Notes under the pieces: model-generated
Database searches by the model: none
What the model was told of the DNA's origin: nothing
The model's input: the letters and a program-made list of their open reading frames with translations, nothing else
NCBI GenBank assembly: GCA_963678705.1
Contig: OY783203.1
Coordinates: 1,054,001 to 1,118,000, forward strand
Origin: Panorpa germanica
Taxonomy: Eukaryota > Arthropoda > Insecta > Mecoptera > Panorpidae
DNA length: 64,000 bases
Direction: 5' to 3'
Shown: positions 52,982 through 62,080 of the stretch, in pieces
Layout: the number at the start of each line of letters is the position of its first letter
Numbering within the stretch: position 1 is the stretch's first letter
Program-made: the position numbers and the translations under genes

Positions 52982-55900
52982 CTAGAAAAACACTACTTGT
53001 TAGTTACTCATACTTAGTTTTAAATTAAATAATCAAATAAAAATTATAATTTTAAGTATCATAATTACATAGCTTCTGCAATCTGCGCGTTTCCTCTGCG
53101 AACATTTTATAAACAGATATTATTTAATTTAAAAATATATTATAAATAATTGAAAATTAATGTTTTAATTATCATAATTACATTTCTTCTGCGAGCCGCC
53201 TGTTTTCTCTGTGAAAATTTGAATAATAAATATTATTCATTTTGGTTTAAATGTTTAATCAAAAATTATTATTTTAAATATCATAATTACATTTCTTGTG
53301 CAAGTCGCCTCTGTTTTATGCGAAATCTAGATTAACAGATATTATTTATTTTGGTTTAAATGTTTAATCAAAAATTATTATTTCGATTATCATAATTACA
53401 TTTTTTCTGCGAGCCGCCTCCTTTCTCTGTGAAAATTTGAATAACAGATATTATTCATTTTGGCTTAAATGTTTAATCAAAAATTATTATTTTAAGCATC
53501 ATAATTACATTTGTGTTGCAAGCATTATGTGTTCTCTGTGAAAATTTGAATAACAAATATTATTTATTTAGGTTTAAATGTTTGATAAAAAAATATTATT
53601 TTAAGTATCATAATTACATTTCATCTGCAAGCATCGCGTTTTCTCTGTGAAAATTTGAATAACAGATATTATTTGTTTTGCTTTAAATGTTTAATCGAAA
53701 ATTATTATTTTAAGCATCATAATTACAGTTGTTCTGCAAGCAGCACGTCTGTTCTGTGAAAATTTTAGAAATAGATATTAATTATTTTGGTTTAAATATC
53801 TAATCGAAAATTATTATTTTAATTATCATAATTACATTGCTTCTGCAAGCCGCTTCTTTTTTCTGTGAAAATTTGAATAACAGATATTATTTATTTTGGT
53901 TTAAATGTTTAATAGAAAATTATTATTTTAAGTATCATAATTACCTTTGTTCTACAAGCTGCGCGATTCTTCTGTAAAAATTTTATAAACAGGTATTACT
54001 TATTTTGATTTAAATATTTAATCGAAAATTAATATTTTAAGTATCATAATTACATTTGGTCTGCAACCTGCGCGTTTTTACTGTGAAAATTTTATAAATA
54101 GATATTATTTATTTTGATTTAAATATTTAATCGAAAATTATTATTAAGTATCATAATTACATTTCTTCTGGAAGCTTTAAGTTTTCTCTGTAAAAATTAA
54201 TTAATAACAGATATTATTTGTTTTATTTTAGTAAAGTGTAAAGCTACTCTTAAAGTCAGTGTGGCATATAAACATAATTTAATATGTTTAAAGTACACTA
54301 AAAATTAAGAATAAAAACTCTTAAGACTATTGTTACATTTCTGAATCATCTCCATCGGCTGCTATCCTGTAAAAAATTGAACAAAATTTATTATTTCTTA
54401 TAAATTAAAAACCAAATGAAAATAATAATTTAAAATGACATAATTACAAATCATTTTTAGATCTCTCAGCTTCCCTAATATAAGTGTTCCTAAAATGTTA
54501 AAATAAATGTAATATTTCCATGATAGATATTTCATTTACAGTTATTATTTGAATTATATAATTACAATACGTCTTGAGGATTCCATGTAGCCCTGTAAGA
54601 ATTTTTATAAACGTAATTAGTTGTAAATTAAATAATCAAATAAAAAGTATTATTTTAAGTATCATAATTACATTTCTTCTGCAGACATATTATATATATA
54701 TATATATATATATAAAATAAGCCACAAAAAGTTAAACGTTAAATATATTCAATCATTGTATATAGCGGAAAGAAGAGTTATTTATTAAAAAAAATTATAA
54801 TTCCTTGTACTCGCTTGCTCAATAACACAGTATCAAGTGATGTGCCTTATCGGTCAAACTAAGAAACGGTCCTATTGTACAATCGCTCATGCAAACTATC
54901 ATACAGTAATAGGAAATAAATAAAAGTATAATTAGTTAATTCCTTGCTAAAGTAATTATTCCAAATAATTCTAAACAATGACATCATTTATCTAAATTGT
55001 ACTGTATAATAAAAAGTTCTCTGTCAACAACTAAACTATTCTCCTGAACAGGTATTATTAACTAAATTTAATTTTTTTCAGATAAAACCTAATATTACAT
55101 TGCATTACTTTTACTGATATCTGCTGATTCCTGTCCTGTGCGCTATGTCCAACTATAATATAAATACTGTCCAATTCTAATAGAAATATCTGACTGCTAT
55201 CCTAACTATTGTTTACATGGACTTATTCACTTCATTCATCAATTGCTTTCTGTGAAAAATTTATATATTGTTAGCGACTATATAAGCACTTATTAATATT
55301 TCTAAACGATATTACGAGATTTACATGAATCTATCAAACTCTTCTTGCCCATCACTAAACGGAATCCTAAGAATGACAACAAGCAATTATCATACTACGT
55401 CATTGGTATCATTTTAAAACCATATATATTTACTCTTCAAAATCTAACTGGTTTAATATATCATCGTCATTTTCCTGTCTGTAAGAAATTGTAATCATTT
55501 ATATTTAAACAACTTTGAAAAATGTTTTAAATTAAAACGCTTACCGTACAGCTTCAGTCGCTATTTCATCAATTTCCCTGCAAAAAATTTAGCTATTAGA
55601 GAAGAAATTGTAATAGTTTAATAATCATACTTAATGTTCAAAGACAATAGTAATGTCTCAGATAATTTACATGAAGTAATTATGTACAGCATTGTATAAG
55701 TTATAAAAATAATTTAGAATAAAACACTAACCGTGCAGCGTCACTTATTGTTTCAATGTCATCATTTTGCCTGCAAAAAATTATAGGAATTAGATGAACT
55801 CATCTTTATTGTATTAATTTAATACTCGCACTTAATGCTAAGTGATAATAGTAATGCTTAACATATTTATATGAATCTAAAACGATCTATAATTTAAAAT

Positions 55901-58900
55901 AAAAAAAATTACCGTGTAACTTCACCCGGTATTTCATCATCATCTTCTCTGCAAACAATTATAGCAATTAGAGATGAAGTAATACATATTGTAGTATATA
56001 TCAATAATAGAAGAGATAGACTACACGAATATATGATTATTTCTAAAACGCTTTATAATCTATTAATAAAATTTCAAATTAAACACTTACAGTACAAGTT
56101 GAGGCGATATTTCAGCATCTGGCCTGCAAATAATTATAAGCAATTAATGATTAATTCATACCCATTATGTGGCCCCATAATCTGAATAATCTCACTTATT
56201 GCTGAGTGGCAATAGTAATGTTTGAGTTATTTACATACCGCTGAACAATTTATTTATAAAAATATTTTAAAATAGGAAACTCACTCTGCTTCTGCTTCAT
56301 CTTCAGCAGCTATAATATCGTCCCTACAAAAAATTATAACAATTAGAGATGTACTCAAACGCATAGTAGTACAATCATTTTACTTATCAACAATGATTGA
56401 CTTTTTGATTGTACTTTGTAACAATAATAACATTGCTAAATATAGATATGTACAAAAATAGTTTGCAAAATACAAAATACTTTTTTAAATTGAAAATACA
56501 ATTTTATTTTAAATTTCACGTCCCGGGTTAAGTAATTAGTGTTATGTGAATGAGATATGTTAAATTATGTTGAATTTTTTATTTGAAATTGAAAAATTAA
56601 AAAAAAGTATTTTATATTTTGAAAACTATTTTTGTACATCTCTAGTTAAATATATAAATGAGCTGATCAACAAAAGCGCTTTATACTGTTATTAATATCA
56701 TTTATAAGAAAGTTACACTAACACGTTAAAGTAACACTTACCATGCAGCTTCAGCCGCTGTTTCATTATCTTCCCTGCAAAAAAAAAAACAGAAATTAGA
56801 GATGAGCTTATATTTACTATAGTAGGTAGCTCAATAACTGTATTAACTGTAAAGTGCTTCACACTTTATAAATACCGTTTAAAATAAAACACTTACCATG
56901 CATCTTCAGATAATAATTCTTCATCTTCCCTACAAAAAAAAAATATAATCTTTATTATCATTGACAGTAATTAATTCTTTAAACCGCTTTATAATTTATA
57001 AACATTATTTAAAACTTAAAAAAAACTCACTCTGCAATTTCAACCATTAAATCATCGTCATCTTCCCTGCAAAAAATATATCAATTACAAATAAAGTTCT
57101 AGTCATTGTAGTAGCTTAATAATCTCACTTTTCTGACTCACAAATATCATTACAAAGTAATATTTCAAAAATAAAACTCTCAATCCACTTAATAATTAAT
57201 AAATATAATTTAAAATAAAACACTCACCGTGCAGGTTCAACCGCTATTTGATCATTATCTTGTCTGAAACAAATTGTAGAGATTTAGAATAATACTCATT
57301 GTAGTAACTAAATAATTTTACTTATTGTTAAGTGCAATGTAATGTTTAAGATATTTACTTGAATGGATCCTTTAAAGAGTCTCTCACGAATCTGAAAAAA
57401 TGAATATCAATTAATCTCTGAATTTACCCGTAAACATTTGTTGGAATTGACCTTTTGGAGACACTTGAAATTCTACATTTCTTAATTTTCTTTGCAAATT
57501 TAATTACCCTATTTCACAGCAAAACTAAAATCCCAAAATAAAGAATTCCTTCCTTGACTGTTTAAAAGTGATTTACAAAAAATGTACATGTATAATATTT
57601 ACCTTAAAGTTGCAGCCAAAGTATTCTCAATAAACAATGACCTGAAAATAAATAATGTTAATAGCGATCAATATAAATAAATTATATATATTTAAAAAAA
57701 AATTACTAACGTGATTTCATTTGATTCATCTTCGTTGCGAATTCTGTGAAAAAAATTATTATTTTCAATTATTTACAATAATTTCAATTTATACTATTAT
57801 TATAAAGATGTATTATAAAAATATTTACGAGATACTTGATTCCATACTGTTCCTATAAGCACACAATAGTTAGTTACTTAATTAAATTTAAAAGATTGAT
57901 ACATTTATTGAAGAAAAATGATAATTACGGGCTTAAAGTGAGGTCTTCTATTGGCGTTTCCTCCTCAACTTCTCCTTCTTCCCCCTCCATCGTCATTTCA
58001 ACATCTTCCAAATCGTACATTTCAAACTCTTGATTTTCTACCAGTGTGGCCTCTTCAACGTTTTCTAACGCATCCATCTCTACAAGCTCTTCGAACTCTA
58101 ACTCTTCTTCCTCAACTATTTCATTGGTTTCGTCCATTTCTAGTAGCATGTCTTCAACCTCTTCATACTCTTCATCTATTTCACAGTCTTCATCCTCGTC
58201 ATACTCTCCAAAATCTTCCTCTTCCTCTTCCTCCAACAACTCTGGATCTGTTGTGTTGTTTCCCGATAGAAAATCCAATAGCCGTACCACCTCTCCTTCC
58301 TCCTCCTCTTCCAGCACATCCTCGGCTTCAGAACTATGGAAAACTTATTAGTTATTAATATATTGAATATATTAGTTATGACTTAATTTTAAAGTAAATT
58401 ACGTTTCTGAACAGTCCAAAATGTCCCCTTCTGTCCCCTGATTTCGATCTCTTAATCTTGATCCTCTGTAAAAAGTTATTAGTTATTCATGTCTTCATTT
58501 TACACGGCAATTTTATTGTTTCAAAATAAATAAATTATAATTTTTTAAAAGTAGTAAACTAGAAAATAAGTTCAGCAACAAAACCGACCATATCATTTAT
58601 GTATTGTATATATATATATAATATTATTTATTATATATTTATATATATATTTCCAACAGTTATATTTTTATTTAGCAAAATTTAAACATAGAAACCAATT
58701 ATAATTATTCACTTGATATACATGCCGAAAATAGGACGGAGATTCAGACTTTGGTAAATTGAATGTTTCCACAAGTTGAAGCACATCGTTATATTCCAAA
58801 ACACATTGATCTTCAGTCTAAACAGAATAAAAGTTATAAGTTCTGGAATTTATATTATTACTGATTAATAGAAACATACAATATTTTTACAAATAATTTC

Positions 58901-59740
58901 TACAATTACCTTATTCGAAGCAATTTGTTCAAGCTCGTTGGCCCATGTATACAACGTCCTTTCGAACATTTTTGTAACACCACGTAGCCTGTAATAAAAG
59001 AAAATTTGAATAGAAACAAGTCAATTTTCACATTAGCAATTAATAATATTATTAAAGCACATCACGTAGATTAAGAACACTCGGTAGTCAACATTGCCTG
59101 AATGCATGTTTTCCTTTTAACATTAAAATCAACGTCTACCTAATCTCAAAATAACGAAAGAAAAAACTTCACGATTTCGAACCAAGAATCTCTTGTATTA
59201 TTAATCGTTTGAACTCGATTCTTTTTCAATATTGGTGGATATTGTAATTTCGAGCGTGATGTATGAGTACAAAGGTTAAAAATTCTCGTTCCACTTCAAA
59301 TATCTAGCTTGCAAGAAATATATTTTATCTCAAATTTGACAATCTACTTAAATACATATATGTAAATTTTAAATAAGAATCTTAATAAGAATTACAAAAC
59401 TACATCAAATGGTCATAAGAGATAGCTCTATAAACACTTATATATAATTATAAATATTCCATTCTACGATGCATAATTTATACAATAATGTTTACTTACA
59501 TTATCCTATCAAAAGCAACCCCTTCTTTTCCAAGAACGTGCTTAGTAACTTCGTCAGGTACCTAAAAATTAAATTACAACTTTTCAGATGCCATTTGTCT
59601 GTTCTGTATAATACTATTATATTAACTGTGCATCTTTAATTATAAAACGTAATAGTTACTAGCATATTTTCCTCTGCTAATAAACGTGCCACATCTTCAG
59701 TTCCACTTTCTTCAGGAGCCTTCGGTTTAAAACTGAACAT
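52831..59740 (-). CDS. Unrecognised acidic protein built from an array of phase-2 mini-exons
   Basis: Six leading exons (59660-59740, 59500-59561, 58910-58988, 58726-58817, 58403-58465, 57929-58333) are followed by about 30 mini-exons and a terminal exon 52831-52861 with a TAA stop. The joined frame is open for 1,767 bases, 588 residues. The N-terminal 105 or so residues look globular (starts MFSFKPKAPEES, later MFERTLYTWANELEQI). Residues about 126-260 are a Glu/Asp-rich exon (for example EEEEEGEV). The rest is a chain of 9-15 residue modules, first acidic and then charged (for example ENRRLAEEM). No signal peptide or membrane segment is seen. The family and function are unknown. Exon 4 joins in frame only with a GC donor (TCG/GCATGT at 58725). 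The gene is convergent with SLC26. What supports it is the coherence of dozens of splice sites and phases, not similarity to anything known. Confidence 0.8.
53033..54190 (-). repeat. Tandem array of 109-base exon-intron units
   Basis: Eleven copies. Donor-side exon ends lie at 53069, 53182, 53291, 53400, 53509, 53618, 53727, 53836, 53945, 54054 and 54161, so spacing is exactly 109 for eight consecutive steps, and 113 and 107 at the edges. Each unit carries a 27-base exon after TTCACAG-type acceptors and before GTAATTATGAT donors. Peptides vary: GNAQIAEA, ENRRLAEE, ERRRLAEK, EHIMLATQ, ENAMLADE, TDVLLAEQ, KKKRLAEA, RIAQLVEQ, KNAQVADQ, ENLKLPEE. The intron part (AATTTGAATAACAGATATTA on the plus strand, with variants) is at least as conserved as the exon. 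The unit at 53291-53317 has lost its acceptor AG. Confidence 0.9.
54337..54698 (-). other. Mini-exons between the two arrays
   Basis: Phase-2 exons at 54337-54366 (30 bases, IAADGDDSE), 54448-54489 (42 bases, NTYIREAERSKND) and 54566-54592 (27 bases, ATWNPQDV). A further unit with donor end at 54672 keeps its 3' half (SAEE, then GTAATTATG), but its 5' half and acceptor are replaced by an AT microsatellite. It is either a dead exon or, since it now reads ATGTCTGCAGAAGAAAT, a possible alternative first exon. Confidence 0.7.
54690..54714. repeat. (AT)n microsatellite inside a mini-exon unit
   Basis: An AT run that overwrites the expected acceptor and exon start of the unit ending at 54672. Confidence 0.9.
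55115..55135 (-). other. Doubtful 21-base mini-exon
   Basis: GACAGGAATCAGCAGATATC plus A lies between a GCACAG acceptor and a GTAAAAG donor. It starts and ends in phase 2, as its neighbours do. It lacks a pyrimidine tract and its peptide (TGISRY) is unlike the acidic modules, so it may be chance. It is not counted in the 588-residue protein. Confidence 0.25.
55217..57743 (-). other. Array of 15 acidic phase-2 mini-exons
   Basis: Exons, in transcript order: 57711-57743, 57603-57641, 57359-57391, 57228-57263, 57031-57066, 56897-56929, 56742-56774, 56285-56323, 56091-56123, 55913-55948, 55732-55770, 55545-55577, 55434-55478, 55325-55366 and 55217-55249. Lengths are 33, 39, 33, 36, 36, 33, 33, 39, 33, 36, 39, 33, 45, 42 and 33, all multiples of three. 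Peptides are mostly acidic and related, such as EDDDDLMVEIA, EDNETAAEAA, DDIIAAEDEAEA and EIDEIATEAV. Acceptors are TTTTTGCAG-like and donors are GTAAGT, GTGAGT or close. Shared intron text (AATTAGAGATGA) shows that units were copied, but spacing (108 to 457) is looser than in the 109-base array. In exon 55434-55478 a TAA follows directly after the GTAAAT donor start, so reading through would stop there. Confidence 0.85.
56445..56642. mobile_element. Mariner-type MITE in a mini-exon intron
   Basis: GATATGTACAAAAATAGTTT on the left and GAGATGTACAAAAATAGTTT read inward from the right form inverted arms of about 50 bases. Both ends are flanked by TA (56443-56444 and 56643-56644), the target duplication of Tc1/mariner elements. 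It accounts for most of the extra length of the interval between exons 56285-56323 and 56742-56774. Confidence 0.65.
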
Positions 59741-60537
59741 TATTTGTATCTAGATAAAATATATATGTTGCATAAAACAAAAAATATATCGTATTGTTGA
59801 AAACTATTTTAGAGTATAAAGGTTTAAACAATAATTAAAAAGTAATTAATAACAGTATTAATATTTTAAGTAATAATTACAAAGTATAGTGCACGCCGGT
59901 TATTGTGCTCAAATCGGGCAAAGATCAAAATGTTAACAATAAACGATTGGAACAATAGCCGAATATTTTCTATGATCGGCACTAAAGTGTTAACATTATG
60001 TGATTATAATAACGTGCATTTTATGCGACAGTAAATTGTTAAAGAAAAATTAGAAGAACTTACTGATTAATGTTCCTTTGATATCCAATTGAAACGTTGT
60101 AATAGAATGGAACTAGGTTTAAGTTATTGTATTTTGTGGAACGTCCTATCTGGTTATATAAATACTTACTCAGGCAAATATGACTAAAATGGACTACAGT
60201 TTCCTAATTGACATTTCTCTTATCATTCATAAATGATTGAAATAGTACATTAATTACTATTCAGTATTTAAGTCACAACACAGAAAAAAAACAACTGATT
60301 TTATTTTATAGAACTTATAAAAGGATGGTCTGATTAATGTAACAAACAATCAGAAGTAGACTTAAGGTATAAATTATCTCAAACACACCTTAAAAATAAT
60401 TAATATACCCCAATTAGATTTAATTAGCCAGTGAAAACACTACACTAAAACTAACGATTAAAATTGTTGAAATGTCAGATGTGGTTGTTGTTGTTTCACA
60501 CGTGCTTTTGCAAATTGTCATTGATATGAAGGGATCC
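59741..60537. other. 5' flank of the mini-exon gene
   Basis: AT-rich; presumably holds the 5' untranslated region and promoter of the minus-strand gene. No specific element can be supported. Confidence 0.4.
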
Positions 60538-60720
60538 TGTGAACTAAAATTACTCGACGACATGTTATTTTAGAATTTTTCTTTTTCATTAAATTGTTGT
60601 GTTTTTTTTAAATAGTTAACATCAGTGTAGGAGTTATATTCATTATTTTTAATGAATAACAATTTAATGAAAAAGAAAAATACTAAAAATAACATTTCGC
60701 CGAGTAATTTTAGTTCATAG
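60538..60720. mobile_element. Hairpin MITE with 60-base inverted ends
   Basis: The left arm starts GTGAACTAAAATTACTCGAC and contains TTTTTCTTTTTCATTAAATT. The right arm is nearly its exact reverse complement (AATTTAATGAAAAAGAAAAA ... GAGTAATTTTAGTTCATAG). A related decayed copy is at 47338-47530. A 73-codon minus ORF here is only the arm itself. Confidence 0.75.
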
Positions 60721-60836
60721 TTGAACTTTAAAATAAAGATGGCGTTACCTATACCCATACATGTGTTGGCGGGCAGTAAAATTAAATTCAAAAAATAAAC
60801 ATGCTTCTTTTTGCTTTCTTTTCTTTATTGTGATGG

Positions 60837-61052
60837 ATGGAAACTACAGATTTCTCTATTTCAATAGTGGATGCCAAGGGCGCATATCAGATAAAGTCTT
60901 TGAGTATTCGTAACACACTGTTACGAATACTCACTATTAATGGTTCGTGTTCACAGTGCAAAGGTGGTGATGATTTGTATAGCCTTTTGATTGAATTGAA
61001 ACCAGAAAAACAAGCCGTTATTATTGATTACAACAATAATTCGTTCTTTTAA
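60837..61052 (+). CDS. Orphan 71-codon ORF containing a palindrome
   Basis: An ATG-started frame (METTDFSISIVDAKG...) with no recognised domain. It reads through a perfect 15-base inverted repeat at 60901-60933. One CxxC is present (GSCSQCKGG). It could be a fragment of a mobile element or simply chance. There is no splice or homology support. Confidence 0.15.
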   Translation: METTDFSISIVDAKGAYQIKSLSIRNTLLRILTINGSCSQCKGGDDLYSLLIELKPEKQAVIIDYNNNSFF

Positions 61053-61836
61053 TATATATATTTTAATTGCGTGCCGCTAGGCTTTACATTCTTCCTTATA
61101 ATCATTAGTTACAATTCATACCTTCTAGATTAAACTTAAAAACTAATTATATCTCTTTACATTCTTTGTTCTTAAATCCTTTATTCTTTCCCTATTCTTT
61201 TCTCTCTTCTTCTTTCCTCACTGTATCTCCGTCATCTACCTTCTTCCTTCTCTTGCTCCTCTATTCAGTTTTCCCTCCTGATTGATCCATATCTAATTAA
61301 TAATAACAATGCAATTGGTATAGTAGATTATGAAAAATAAAAAACATTTACTTTAACAATTAGGACCGACACCAGCGTACGCTGCGGATAAATTAAACAT
61401 TAAAGGAGGATGTTTGGTACCTTGGTATATTATAATATTATGGGCCTAATTTTATAACAGTTTTAGCTGTTTCTTTATTGTACTTATTTTTTTCACCTTA
61501 TCCAAAAAAGCAATCATCACTTAATATATTTACAAAAAATTTAAATAAATAATAAAAATCTTTATTAATAAAATTACAGCGTTTCTCTGCATCAGGCTTT
61601 ATTTGTGTTTTGTGTTTGATACAGAATGAGGCATACGTGTTGCTTCCTATCAGGCGCATCTGATGATATTCATTCTAAACAAGCGCGCGTTTTAAAATAA
61701 ACTTTTTAAATATATTAGACTTGAAACTGAAGAAGTTCATATCATATATCCATTTTATTACTTTACATATTTAATCCAGAAGCAGTTGATGATTGTTAAT
61801 TTTCAGTTACTTTTATTCAATTTGTGGCCAGGATCA
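61053..61836. other. Spacer with pyrimidine-rich tract
   Basis: A CT-rich low-complexity stretch lies at about 61155-61280. Nothing else is recognised. Confidence 0.5.
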
Positions 61837-62080
61837 TTAAGCAACGATATTTATATGCTTGAGTGCGGTTTCTTGGAGTTTGTGTTGAAGTCTTCTTAAT
61901 TCTGTATCCTGTTGAACATTGGATCGTACATAAAGAGAGCAACTCCATGACAGTGTTTCTAATAATACTGTCGACGGATAGCTCTCTTCATTTACGAATC
62001 CTGCCGCCCTTTCTTGTACAATACTTTTCAATATCTTAGGTTGATAGCTGCTCAGAAAATCAGTTTGCTTTTAAATTCCA
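61837..62080 (-). other. Orphan exon-like open region
   Basis: The minus frame is open from about 62080 to a TAA at 61837. It is less AT-rich than its flanks and has a helical, charged look (ILKSIVQERAAGFV, ELRRLQHKLQETALKH). There is no ATG; AG acceptors are available near 62041-62054. It could be the last exon of a gene or retroelement whose rest lies outside this window, or a pseudogene piece. No family is recognised. Confidence 0.25.

Noticed and set aside
55430-55478. Stop codon after exon 55434-55478 taken as the end of the mini-exon gene
   Set aside because: The TAA lies within a good GTAAAT donor, and further phase-2 exons continue in frame at 55325-55366 and 55217-55249. The true end is better placed at 52831.
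57925-58351. Plus-strand serine-rich and leucine-rich ORFs over the acidic exon
   Set aside because: They are reverse-strand shadows of Glu/Asp codons (TTC, TCC, TCA, CTC). The minus frame has splice sites and joins its neighbours.
60570-60791. 73-codon minus ORF
   Set aside because: It lies largely over the inverted arms of the MITE at 60538-60720.
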